This document shows, piece after piece, positions 37,501 through 48,807 of a DNA stretch of 64,000 nt (its first letter is position 1; each line of letters opens with the position of its first letter). The position numbers and the translations under genes were made by a program. This DNA is from Oscheius onirici. Taxonomy: Eukaryota > Nematoda > Chromadorea > Rhabditida > Rhabditidae. The notes below the pieces were generated by a model, which saw nothing but the letters and a program-made list of their open reading frames with translations, was not told the origin of the DNA and did not search any database. The stretch lies in NCBI GenBank assembly GCA_932521025.1, contig OW051472.1, positions 2,480,001-2,544,000 of the forward strand. The letters are read 5' to 3'.

Positions 37501-38519
37501 CGAGTTTCCGGTCAGCTTATTCGTTCCTGCTTCTAATTAGAGAGAGAGAGAGGGAAGGGGACTGATCACCTTTTCAACTAATATTCCGATTGAAAACTTT
37601 TTTGTTTCAAACAGAAAAGGCTCAAGTCAAAATTGACAAAAAGATAAGACTTCCGGCTGAAAATTCCCTGCGCTTTGGATCAAAAATCATTTTTTTTGTT
37701 TAGCTCCAAGTAACGAAAATGATGATGCCGAGACAAGAAGGTTTCAGGAATATTCGAGAAACTACCAAAATTGCAGTCTGTTCATCTCTTGTTGGAGTAA
37801 CAAGCGGCTTCTCCTATTTAATTTTCCCATCTCTTTTCTTTACCCATTCCCACAGCTTTTTCCAATATCTTAAATCGACTTTTTCTTCGAGTCTCTTTCC
37901 CATTTATGAGCCCATAAACTGGGCTGAATGGAGTCTTGCCACTCTTTCTCTCTAGGTGTTAATTTTCCAATTCGTTCCCCCCGGCCTCAGAGATCTTTAC
38001 CTATTTTGGCTCTTTTGTTCTAGAGTTCCCTTTGTTTCTGGCAGTACGTAGAAATTGGCTTCTCGAAGTTTAAAGAAGTTCCTGGAAAAAAGTAACTTTT
38101 TCATAACTTTTCGAACATTTTGGGTTTCATTCTGAGATGATAGGTAGGCCGTAGACTATAAAAACACTACGTAAATGTTGAATCCAGGAAAAGCAATGAA
38201 ACTTTTTGCAAAATTCAAATCATCCATTGAAGATGCTGAAACAAAATGTGTTTTCACATCTTTATGTTTCGCTCTGACGATATATGGATACTGGCAGCAA
38301 AGCCCTGTTAATCGAACGAAAAACCTGTGACTTACTTTTGGAGCTACAACTCGATCTTTAGTTACAACTTGTTATATGAGCTATAATTTGGAAAAGTACA
38401 GGTTGAACTTCGAAAAATCGAGATATTTTTGACCCTGATATACAGGTTCGGAGTTTGAAAACACACTTTCTCAGCTCTTTATCATTTCTTCAAAAAGACC
38501 TGATTCAATATTGTTTCAC
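31539..38519. promoter_or_regulatory. Cluster of Ruby-like TGTTTC[A/G]C motifs
   Basis: Plus-strand copies start at 31539, 34510, 34878, 34969, 35698, 37310, 38265 and 38512. Minus-strand copies are 32947-32954 and 34075-34082. Several are followed by a TAYA-type word, for example TGTTTCGCTCTGACGATATA at 38265 and TGTTTCACTGGCTGTGTATA from 34082 on the minus strand. This is the densest run in the region without genes. Confidence 0.4.
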
Positions 38520-39860
38520 TATCTGATCATATTTGCAATGGATACGAAAAACCAATTGCCTACTCGTGCAGCATTGTTTTCAAAAACAGTTATTTTTTTC
38601 AACGGTTCAGAGCTGCCTTGCTATTTTTCTTTGTTTTGTTGAGGTTTCTTTGTTTTGTCATGTCATGATTTCCAGCTCCGTTTTCAGGACCAAGACCATT
38701 CTTTTCCTCGTTGTTATGCTTTGAAATCTGTTTTTGATGTCTTTCCGGTAAATTAGGTGAACACTTTATCTTGCTTCAAAATTGTCATATAAGCACGGAA
38801 TATCATATCAGTACGATGGATTGCAACATAGCATTTACCTAAAACATTATGCACATGTATTTCGTCGCAACTTTGTCCTGAGTTTGTCCCCATGTTGGGT
38901 TTTTCATGGCGAAAGTCAGAAAAAATTTCCGTGTTTCAAAACTTTGCGTATATGGACAGAAAGATATATCATTTAGCGCTCGTTGTTTGCAGAAAAATAA
39001 GCGAAAACCACATTAAAGTTTTCTATATAGTCTGTTCTTTTTGGGGAAGGCGATATCATCTACGCGTTTCGAGACTCATTTGCGCCAAATTTTAAATTTG
39101 ACTGTGTAATTCTGACTGAGTATCCAATATTTAAGTGGTAAATTGGGTCTGAAACAATCACGGTATCTCAGCAGACTACAAAAGATTAAAACCTCATCTC
39201 AGTTTACTTACTCTTTCTTCTTGAGCCTCTCTCCCTCCTTTTCGGGGCCTTGTAATCTATTCTCGAGCCGCTAACGGAATTTCCTTTGCCTCGTTGGCTC
39301 TCTGCTACACTCGACACACGGGTCCTCTTCGTTTTAGAGAGTGACGAGAGAGAGGGGGAACGATCAGACGAAATTCGAGTTCCTCTTCTCCATCTTTCAA
39401 ATTTTATTGGCCACAAGCCTCTCTTTCTCTCAAGTTCCTTCTCCTTTCAAAGAGAGAAATTTTGGTTTGGAGCATTTTTGCAGTTTTTAGAGCAAGTCAT
39501 CGGAAAACGTAGCGTAAAAAGACTCCACCGTGACAGTTTTTCCAAAAAGATGACAAAGTATTGCTTTGCTTCAATGCGTGGTTTTGTACAGAAAAGTTCA
39601 TTCGACTACAATATGAGCTCAACTTTTTGATGAAAAAAAGAAACGAATCTCCTGAGATTTTGTCCAGTTTGTTCATAAGAAGAAACTATTGTATTCAGGA
39701 GTAGTCTTCTTTTCTCCAATGTTTTCGTATTCCAAAATCACTGAATGTTCACAGCGTGTCTCACAAATTTCTTTGCTCAAATGTTTTTTTTGCCTCTCAA
39801 CATACCTAGATTTTACCCCCGGAGTAAAGTCACCGTTTCCAGGTCCGCGGAGATAAAGTC

Positions 39861-39972
39861 AACTACCCATTTAGTTTGCCGCGAGACCGTTATAACACGC
39901 AAAGATTCAGCCTGGAAACTTGACTGAGTATCATACGTTTCCATATTATTCCGGCGCAAACTAAATGGGTTA
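39861..39972. repeat. Short foldback repeat
   Basis: ACCCATTTAGTTTGCCGCG and CGGCGCAAACTAAATGGGT are inverted arms around a loop containing TTGACTGAGTATCATACG. The loop word recalls the CTGAGTATCCAA motif at 7762, 29518 and 39115. Confidence 0.6.
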
Positions 39973-40571
39973 TGCCTTCTTTTTATTGAACAAACCATAG
40001 GAGAAGCGTAGTTTAGCGCTAAAAATTATACAGAGATTTTACCTTGTCAGAATTTTTGCCGAGATTTCCCTGCATTTTCAGACTATTTGCCCCTGTCATT
40101 CTTTCTATAACAAACTGAACCTTCTTGAAGTAACTGTTTCTTGTTTGTTCAACGTTGATTTGCATACGCATAAATAGATCAAGTCGAAATTTGCCAACCT
40201 TTCTGGACACTTTAAAACATAATAGTCTGCATCATTCCTCTCGAGAAAGAGATACCCTCTGTTTAGAAGCTAATTGCGCCTGATATTTGAGCTTAATGAA
40301 GCGTGGTTTCTGCTCCCTGAAAACTTTTTTTTCGCTTCAACTGTAGAATATCTATACTGACAAACCTTGTTCTTCGTTTGGCTGAGCTCTGACTGGATAA
40401 TTTTGGCTTATACACAAGCGAAAGTCTATCTCGCTGGTGCTAGGATATTTCCATAACAAGAAAATAACTTTAAAAGATAAAACAACTTTATACATTTTTC
40501 CGAAAGTATTAGACGCCGAAGCGCATTTCCATCCCAACTAGCCATCTACCGGTATCAACACATCTACATGG

Positions 40572-40993
40572 TTAAAGGAACACTGACATTGTGTGTCGAC
40601 GTGTTGACAGGAAAAAACAGGCAACTGCGTGGCGAGAACACCACAAATTTCATTTTTGCATTTTTAGGATGTTTACACTTCTTTTTTCGATTTTTTCTTG
40701 TTATTAATCGATTTATCGTCAAAAATTACCCCTAAAATGAGTTGTGGAACGTCAAAATTGGTTAAAAATTGACGGAAATAGACGAAAATACCGTTTTTTA
40801 CCAAAATTTCTTATTCTCACTTATTTCCGTCAATTTTTGACCAATTTTATCGTTCCACCACTCATTTTATGGGGGAATTTTTGACGATAAATCGATTAAA
40901 AACAAGTAAAAATCGAAAAAATGATAAAAATGCAAAAAAATAAAAAAAAGAAGTCTGTTCGTATGTTCGCACACAATGAGACTGTCCCTTTAA
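40572..40993. mobile_element. Foldback MITE with TTAA ends, copy 1
   Basis: The inverted ends TTAAAGGAACACTGACATTG and, on the minus strand, TTAAAGGGACAGTCTCATTG start and finish with TTAA. The middle is an AT-rich palindrome around TTATTAATCGATTTATCGTC and its complement. TTAA target duplication is typical of piggyBac-type elements. That family is inferred from the ends only. Confidence 0.7.
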
Positions 40994-41420
40994 TCTGGAT
41001 CTGTGAAAAAGTGGATTCTTTGAAGAGAAAGGGATTTTGTCTTTGCCCGGGGGAAAAAATTTCCAAGTCCAAAAATGCAGGGCGTAAAGGTAGGATCCGG
41101 GTCGAAAAAGATACCCCCTCTGAGATACGGTTAGTTATACCTCTATCCAAAATTTCAGAAAAAAATTCGCAAAAATGAGTCCGCAAATCGCGAACAACCG
41201 CGTACGGCTTACGGCGGACGCCGTACATTTTGGAAACTCGGTTTTTTGCCTAACTTTTTAGGATTTTGACTTATCGACTTGAAAAAAAGGCTCTAGGGGT
41301 AACTTTTTACGCTGAATCCGATGGAATTGGTCCCGTAGCCTGAAAATGCTTTTTGCGCGCGCTGCGCGCGATTTTAGGGTCAAAGCGTTCTGCGCTAGTG
41401 GGAGGCAAAGCCAAATCTGA
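40994..41420. repeat. Second copy of the 21165 repeat, between two TTAA MITEs
   Basis: It shares collinear words with 21165-21545 and also starts with GTGAAAAAGTGGATTCTTT, which occurs again at about 19782. It contains the tight palindrome GCGCGCGCTGCGCGCG-like stretch near 41352. It is bounded on both sides by TTAAAGGGACAGTCTCATT ends, so the whole 40572-41856 could be one 1.3-kb element. Confidence 0.6.
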
Positions 41421-41856
41421 TTAAAGGGACAGTCTCATTATAACCAGAAAGGAACCATCTGGGAAGCCCGCGCATTCAAACCTCAAAAACCTCAAATATT
41501 GCATTTCCGTGTTTCTTCGTTCCACACTCATTTTTTCGCTTTCTACTTGTTATTAATCGATTTCTCGTCGAAAATTACGTCTAATATAAGTGGTGGAACG
41601 TCAAAATTGGTGGAAAATTGACGGAGATTCGTTATTTTCGTCTATTCACGTCATTTTTCCACAAATTTTAGCGTTCCACCACTTATTTTATACGTAATTT
41701 TCGATGACAAATTGGTTGAAAACAAGTAAAAATTGAAAAAAAAATGAGTGTAAACCCCCTAAAAATGCAAAAATAGAAGTTTGTCGCGGGTCCCGCCACG
41801 AAGTTGCCTGTTTTCCCCTGATCACACGTTCACACACAATGAGGCTGTCCCTTTAA
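41421..41856. mobile_element. Foldback MITE with TTAA ends, copy 2
   Basis: It starts TTAAAGGGACAGTCTCATT and ends with the complement of TTAAAGGGACAGCCTCATTG. Its right end is an inverted copy of the left end of copy 1 (AACAGGCAACTKCGTGGCG). The AT-rich palindromic core has the words TTCTACTTGTTATTAATCG and AAAATTGGTGGAAAATTGAC. A related right end without a visible left end lies at 49925-49956. Confidence 0.7.
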
Positions 41857-43046
41857 GGAAGCCGAACAATCAAGGTTTCTGTATAACAGTCTGTGGCCCA
41901 TCGAATACAGTGAGTTATCATCTTATCCAATTTTGAACAGTTTTCGGTTTCTACTACAGTACATCCATGCACTATGCCAAAGTTTGTTACTCGCTAAGCT
42001 TCTGTAAAACTTTCATGATTTCTTACCTAAAAATTTAGTGTTCGCCTATTCTATACTCTCTGCACCAAACTTTACCTACGTTACTTCAATGCGCCTTTTT
42101 TTTATCAAACAGTTTTCAAAGAAAAACGTTTCGCCTTTGAGTGATAGATATTTTGAACATGTATTCGCTGATTACAGCATCGTGATAATTAGCAGAAAAG
42201 TGACTATTTCGATGGAAAACAAACTAGTTTCTTTTCCAACTAGTGAATTTTTGTCCTCTGCCGTCTTGTTTACAGCTTCTAGTTCCTTCCAGAAATAACA
42301 TTCTATCGGAGACTTCAAGTCGCTGTTATTGTCGGCTGACACGACTTCTTTCTCTCGCCGTTTGGCTCAGATTTCCCACTTTTGGGATCTTTGGACACGC
42401 GAGAAGAGACATTCCTCCTTCCTCCCAGATTTTTGGTCTGGATCATTTCCTAGTTGGAGACTTGCTTATTCGACGTAGGCGTTCCGTCGTCCCTCCTTTA
42501 CGCATCACTGGACGGCGCTTTAGAGCTTCTCCAATAGGGGAGAGATCGTCCTGGATGTTTTTATTCAATGTTTTTCCAGTTTTCAATGAAGAAGTGATCT
42601 TTTTACCCTAATTTTTTGGACAGACAAAACCGTTGCGAAAACATTTCTTCGACTCATTCCAATGTAAACCGCTGAGTTGAAAAAAATCTATTTTTAACCT
42701 CAGTTGCACAAATTGCTGGGACAAAGCGGTAGTCACTTCAAAATCGCTTTTGGCTCCAAAACTTTCGGAAACTTACCGTTATCTGTAAGAACATTTCGAA
42801 AACTTCACTGCTTTGCCACTAGAATATATAGTCTGCGCTATTTGTTTGTCTGCTATGTGACCGTTTGCATTGTTAGTTGGCACAGTTATGTATCTGAATT
42901 TTATTGAATCGTTGGTAGTACACCTCAATTCGATTGCGTACGTACGCAATTTGTCGTCACCTGCGTTATTTTTTGCAAAGTATGCTCAACCCGACGGTTC
43001 ATCGACGCTACCACCATCATCCTCAGGTTTTCAATAACAATATATT

Positions 43047-43345
43047 AGGTCGCCCAATAAGTATTTAAAAACCGTTCATAACTTTCTCCAAATTCAACGA
43101 AATTGGGTAAACTCGGTTCTAAAATGTAGGTCTACCCTAGGCCGAATTAATAAGCTATATGAGAGACCTGGATATCTTACCGTCTGAGCACAGTGAACGG
43201 TTTAAGTTTTGCCAAAAACATCATTTTGCCATTTTGTATCAACTAGTAAAAAATTCAGCTCATTGAGACGAGTATTTTTCTTTTTTGAAAAACGATTTTC
43301 GACTTTGGTGGGTTTGAAAAATTCACGCTGGAGCGACCAGGGTTC
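43047..43345 (+). repeat. Left part of the mariner/tRNA-like repeat (family 2)
   Basis: TTAGGTCGCCCAATAAGTAT resembles mariner terminal repeats. GGCCGAATTAATAAGCTATA, ACGATTTTCGACTTTGG and ATTCACGCTGGAGCGACCAG follow, matching 1724-2070 and 3495-3575. It ends abruptly in the tRNA-like part, where a GGACCGGTCC palindrome block begins at about 43366. Confidence 0.65.
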
Positions 43346-43624
43346 CAATTTGTCAATGGCGGCGGGCGGACCGGACCGGTCCGGTCCAGCGCACATGCTT
43401 GACTGGGCTGAAAAGCACACCTGTAGAATATTTCCCGAAAAATTCGCCCGAAAAGTTTCAAACTTTTCAAATTGTTATGTTTCACGCAACTCCTAAGTCT
43501 CATTATTTTCTTTACGAACAGTAGTTTTTCAAAAATGCGTAATCTTTCCCCAGTTCTATTCCCTAAAACAAGACCGGACTTATCTTTTCCTACGAAACTC
43601 ACAACTTTTCAGTTGTATCACAGT

Positions 43625-44007
43625 CAAGCTTGTTGAAAACCTGCGCTGCGGCCAGGTTGGACTTTGCGGCGGGCTAAAAAAAATTCATTTCGCGTTTTTT
43701 TCTGATTTTTTTTGTTTCCAAATACGTCCCCGATTATATTTAGTTTTGTCATCAGAAAAATTGGAAGAAAATCGAAAACTGACAATGAAAATCGAAGAAA
43801 ACTGCTATTTTTACCGAATTTCGTCAAAAATCCGCATTTTCTTCTATTTTTGTCGTCAGTTTTCGTTTTTCTTCCAATTTTTCTGATGGCAAAACTAAAT
43901 CTAATCAGGGGACGTATTAAAAAAAAATGCGAAATGAATTTTTTTAGTCCGCCGCAAAGTCCAACCTGTCCGCAACGCAGCTCAACAACCCAGAATCAAC
44001 AAGCCTG
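43625..44007. mobile_element. Foldback hAT-like MITE with 8-bp TSD ATCACAGT
   Basis: The direct repeat ATCACAGT flanks it exactly (43617-43624 and 44008-44015). The ends are CAAGCTTGTTGA and, on the minus strand, CAGGCTTGTTGA. They are followed by near-identical arms including GGTTGGACTTTGCGGCGG. The arms fold through most of the element. It ends 285 bases before the ATG of the MGCC gene. Confidence 0.85.
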
Positions 44008-44239
44008 ATCACAGTTCACTTAGATAGTTTGCCATTGGACGTTCATTCGCTTCTTTTTCCGAGAAAAAAAACAATAGTTCTGGTCAAAAACTCCAGTCAC
44101 TTTCTCAATTGCTCTAAAAAAATTGTTTTAATGTTTTTGTAGTCGTGGTCTTTCATTTTTCACTGTTTCGCTCGATCCCAATATCTTTTTCAGTTTTTCA
44201 AAAAATTGCTCATTTCTCTCCTTTTTTTCATTCCAATGC

Positions 44240-44250
44240 ACATATTCCAG
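44240..44250 (+). promoter_or_regulatory. Possible splice or trans-splice acceptor upstream of the MGCC gene
   Basis: ACATATTCCAG followed by GAACTGAATT lies 41 bases upstream of the ATG at 44292. It could be a spliced-leader acceptor or the end of a 5' UTR intron. Confidence 0.35.
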
Positions 44251-44291
44251 GAACTGAATTATCACGACTAAAATGTTCTAATCGACCGACT

Positions 44292-47200
44292 ATGGGCTGT
44301 TGCGTCTCTTCGGAAAACGACTTCCGCGAGGAGCGGAAACGTCGACAGTCGTAGGTTTCATTCTTTACGTAAATAGCTGGAATTTTGTTTTTTTTCTCAA
44401 TAAAATTCTGATTTCATCGAAAAAAAAAACATTTTCAGAGACCAGCCAGTGCACAAGTCGTAAGTTGTACAACCCTACCCTAACCTGTAGTTGCAGTAAA
44501 AAAAAGTTCTAGTTTTTTTTGAGACAAAAGGTTATTATTTCCTTTCTTTGTAGAAACTAATAACCAACGGTTATTATTTCTTTCCTTTGTAGAAACTTCT
44601 CGGTTTCACGAAACTGAGTAGTGTGCTAAAATCCGTTACCATTGTTACATGCAGCCGTCACAAAACAATAGAGTAGAACCTCAAGTTAGGAAATTACTGA
44701 AATTCCTAAAACTAGTGCGAAAAATTCGGACACTTCATTTTTGCCGTGTTTTTTGTCGAGTCTAAACCATAGAAATTCAGCTTAGAAACAAAAAAAATGT
44801 TTTACTGATCGTTTTCGAAATTTTACGGCTATTTTTTTGGCGAAAACAATATGATTAGATCGTACTCACTTCGAGAAATACTTGCCCATCCATTGAAACA
44901 GAAACAAAAGTGGTTCCCGACTCAGGTATGGGGAGACTGACCCCAGATAAACTCATTTAGCGTATGAAAACCTTTTGTTTCAGAAATGTACAAATGTGAG
45001 TAGAGAGCGTCAAAAAACGATAGACGTGGTATCAATGTAAAAGGCTGAGATTTCGAAAGTTTTATTTTCGAGCTGAAAACTTTTTTTCCGCTTAGAAAAG
45101 CAAAAAAAGCGGCGGAGCCGGCTGGTATTCTCTAAACACGAAAAAAAGTGCTGCTTTTTTATTGTTTCACTTTCAGTACATAGGCGAAGAATCAACAGTG
45201 CTAACGATTAGTCGATACAAAACATTTTCTGTATAAAATAACTTTTCGATTGCTTTCTAGTGAACACAGTTTCACAGTCAAAAAGTAAAGAACTTTTTAC
45301 AGCTATTCCTACTACTACGGTCCTTATTCGTGAGTTCTCGCATTCAGAGATTTGCCTCTTTTTCTCACTATTTACTTACTTTTCACTTTTCACTAAATAC
45401 TGAAACCGACGGTAGCAAAACCCTGGAGTAACTTGTTTGCCAAAGAGATTGGAATATAGCCATTCTGAAACAAGTATCTATAAACAATGAACGGTATTCA
45501 AGCAAAAATTTCACTTTCTTATACCAAAAAAAACGACGAGCCTTCGTGAACGTTCTATAATATCGTTTCTTTTGGCTCTACTTTGATTCTGTCACAGTTT
45601 TCTACAGCCATTTTGGGAGCCTCGATGACCGAAAGTTTTTTGAAGTTATATATTTCTCCTTGAAAGATCGCAGAGTAAGTTGCTGCCTTCTAGTCTTTTA
45701 TTTTGTTCCATTGAAACAAGAAACCTTTTTTGAGACGATAAAAGGCTGAGCGCCAGAGTATAGGGAAAAGCAGAGCTTCCAAGGAAAACAGTTTTAGCAA
45801 AGGGCTAAAATGTGTGGGATTTTCGGCATAGACGCCTCCTAGAAAGCCTTATCTTTCCAGGAAGTCGAAAACGGAAAATTTCAAGACTTGAACCAATGAC
45901 ATGATAGTAACTGCATGTTTCTCAAAATTTTCCTTCTTTGCACATAACGTTTCACCCTCCTTCTTGTCACAAACTAACCAACTAAGTTGCATAAATAGAG
46001 CATCCTAAACAAACAGGACTCGGACCAGCAATTAGGCACTTTGACAGATGAAAATTCAGGTCGATGGGAGTCGGAATGGGAGTAGCCATGATGATGCAGC
46101 AAGCCGGAGCTATTGTCGGTGCTTCAGCTCCACCAATTGACCCAAATGCCATTCAGGCGCAGATACGAAAGGCCAAGGTGAGCTACTTTTTTACGCTAAC
46201 CATAAGAAAACACGATGCTTTGGAAAAAAATGGCCTTCCCCTTATATAAGTTCTGAAATTTTTTTTTCTTTCGCGTTTCTACTTGTTCGAAAAGGAATAA
46301 AATAAACAGAGAAAGTTCGGATGGTTCCAAAACGGTTGATGATGACTTTTCGAATATTACTGGATCGTTTTGCTGTCCAACAGCCAATCGAAAACCTTAG
46401 AAAATGAATGGAAACGTAAAGAAGTTGGATTTACGTCATTGAAATTCGTCCGATTTCGATGTTTTTGGGGGAATTGTTTCATTACTTGCATTATAGAGAA
46501 GCTCAGATTTGAAAATAGTTCAGAAACGTTTACAGTTAGTTTTGCTTGTAAAAAGTTCAAATTCACACAAGAAAATCTCGGGACACGACCCACCAAAGCG
46601 AGGCTGAAATAAGTTTTGAAAACAATCTTTTCGTAAATAGTGTGACAGAAACGATAAAGTGAAAAAGTGGAATTGAGTGTTATGTCTGAGACTTTCAGAC
46701 TAACGCAACTTGTGGTGAACAAGTAGGCTTGGTTTTTTATTCAAGTTTATTATGAAATAAGAGAAATATAACAGCGACCACTTAGTGTGGTAACCAGGAC
46801 ATTCAAAGACGGCGCGTAGAGCAATTGAGTTACTGTACAATCGCGACGGGATATAATAATTGGCGGGAATACGAATTGAATCACGATACAACATTGAGGA
46901 ATAGCGAAATATGGTTTGTTCACAAAAAAACAACCAAATCGCGGATGTTCACGGGCATTTTGCCCGCGAATTCAAACAGCTGAAAATTGAATTTTCGCCT
47001 TTTACTGGGACTACATTTGCGTCGTTTTCTCGGTAATTTCTGCTGTTTTACGCCCGTTTTGTTCTGCAAACAACAAAAGAAGCAACAATGTTCAAGAACA
47101 ATGCCATATTAATTTGTAAACCACAAAAAAATCCCATGAATTTCGAGAAACATTATTCTCGCCAGGTTTCATGCTCTGCTATCACCAAGCAAGAAGTTTC

Positions 47201-48446
47201 TAACCTTCAGGGGTTGAAGGAGTTCTTATCTCTCTCAGACTTTATCAAGAGCTAGGATTGACAAAACAATCCTTTTATTGCTCGCACGTGTTCATCTTGC
47301 ACGTTTACTGCAAGAGTTGTATGTGTGCTACGTTATTACGCTGGTTGTGGGAAGAGCTGAAAAATACGGAAAAACTCAAAAGAATGTAGCAACTGTCAAC
47401 CGAAGAGAGATTCTTCAATTAATTTTCAGCTGTTTGGATTCGCGGTCAAAAAGCCCGCAAACATCCGGGATTTGGTTATTTTTTGTGAACAGACTATAAC
47501 AAGCAATTTTTCCTTTCCATCGTTTTTCATTTTCTGTTGCCAGTTTTTTCGAAATAATTAAAAAATGTTTTTTGACGGGCAGTACATGTTACAAGTGAAA
47601 CAAAAAGTAACTGAAAATTTTGTCTTTTTGGATTTTTATTCTCTAAAATAGAGGAGGGTGATTACCAATCAGGTCCGGTTTATGGCGGAAACGTACAAAG
47701 ATCTGTTGAAACAAAACATCTTTTTTTGAAAATTACTACTCTCGACAACTGGTCTCTAGTCTCGACAACTGCGGACACCACTACGGACGGACGGACAGAC
47801 GGACACCAAAGTAAAGAAAGATGGAGCCTTAAACAAAAAAATATGAACAACTTTACGTTCGTACGAGTTTCTCTAACAATAAGCCGTCTATGGGTTTTTG
47901 ATGATCGACGGTACCCAACAGAGATGTGCGGAAACAGCAAAAAAAGTTTCCGCGAAATTCCGTGGGTCTAAAATTCAGTCTCCGCGTTTCCGCGGAAAAA
48001 ATATTTCCGCACATCTCTGGTACCCAAGCTCCGAAGTGACCTTTCTACATTGAAAACTGTAAAAATGTCGATCATTTTTCTACCGATTTAGCAAAACAAA
48101 TATATTTATACCAGAGGAATGAAACTCGTCTTTTTTTGCAAATTTTATACTGTGAAATGGGAACAAAACATCCTAAAATTCTAGCCATGCTTTGTCAGTG
48201 TTTCCACCACTTGGTTTTCATTTCCGTTAACAGAACAAAGAGAAACAAAAGATAAGTGGTGTTTTCAAACGTTGTCTCCTATACCAACCGTAACTGCAAC
48301 AAAAAACTATTTTCGTAGTAGTTTGAATCTTTCAAAAAACACAGTTCCAGGCAGAAGGACGTACTGTGACGATGGTCAATGGCTGTTTGTACTTTGACTA
48401 CCAGCTGGTGGCCAGGATACCTCCAAATTTCGATATTCGAGTCTGA
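44292..48446 (+). CDS. Small protein starting MGCC, probably lipid-anchored (4 exons)
   Basis: Exons 44292-44350, 44439-44459 (a 21-base microexon), 46060-46177 and 48351-48446 join in frame to give 97 residues ending in TGA. All acceptors are nematode-like (TTTTCAG, ATTCAG, TTCCAG) and the donors are GTAGGT, GTAAGT and GTGAGC. The N-terminus MGCCVSSENDFREERKRRQS has Gly2 for N-myristoylation and Cys3/Cys4 for palmitoylation, followed by a basic patch. This points to the inner face of membranes. The middle is Met/Gly/Ala-rich (MGVGMGVAMMMQQAGAIVGA), then SAPPIDPNAIQAQIRKAK. The last exon, starting EGRTVTMVNGCLYFDYQLVA, is ordinary folded-protein sequence. I do not recognise the family. The introns are 88, 1,600 and 2,173 bases. 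An extra exon in the last intron cannot be excluded, although exons 3 and 4 join in phase 0 as written. Confidence 0.65.
45095..45135. repeat. Small fragment of family 3 repeat end
   Basis: GCGGCGGAGCCGGCTGGTA is the complement of the TACCAGCAGGCTTCGCCGCC-type end seen at 53415 and 3965. Only this end is present. Confidence 0.45.
47919..48019. mobile_element. 101-bp hAT-like MITE with GCGGAAA words and exact 8-bp TSD
   Basis: The direct repeat GTACCCAA flanks it (47911-47918 and 48020-48027). The ends CAGAGATGTGCGGAAA are a perfect inverted repeat. The interior consists of TTTCCGCG and CGCGGAAA words. It sits in intron 3 of the MGCC gene and is the smallest complete element in the window. 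Confidence 0.9.
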
Positions 48447-48807
48447 TTACTTCCACAATTGATCTCCCAGTGTTTGCTCTTTCTCACGATCTGTATCATA
48501 TACCCAAGTTGTGTTCATTTTTCTGTTTCAATGAACGTAGAAGAATGAAAACTATTGGAAGATATTCTTCGGTTTTCTTATATATACTTCGTTTTGCTAA
48601 TTGCTTTAGACTCGGACTGTTGTATTTCAATATCTCTAAAAGTGGTTTTCTCCGAGTTCTATTTTCACTTGGGGCTTGATACAACCTGCTCGTTGGTAGC
48701 CATCCTGACCTGACCACAAAAAAAACTCACTTTGAATAGTGAGCCGCAGCGGGATTGCCAAATCCGATGACGACGTCCTGTAACCATTTTTTTTTTTGCT
48801 ATTTCAG

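Larger units (their letters stand above)
28297..44291. other. 16-kb stretch without a supported gene, upstream of two divergent genes
   Basis: Reading both strands gave no exon that I could assign. The longest ORFs (for example 31824-32360 plus, 35052-35468 minus, 42243-42611 plus) lack recognisable domains, a signal peptide or adjoining splice structure. The region holds mobile elements (29055-29648, 40572-41856, 43047-43345, 43625-44007) and many TGTTTC[A/G]C motifs. GC-richer islands lie near 30000-30180, 32230-32400, 35060-35340, 36430-36740, 39220-39480 and 42300-42560. The islands may be enhancers, promoters or small unrecognised exons. Confidence 0.5.

Noticed and set aside
42243-42611. 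122-residue ORF on the plus strand
   Set aside because: Arg/Leu/Phe-rich with no domain; likely a chance frame through a GC-richer regulatory-type island.
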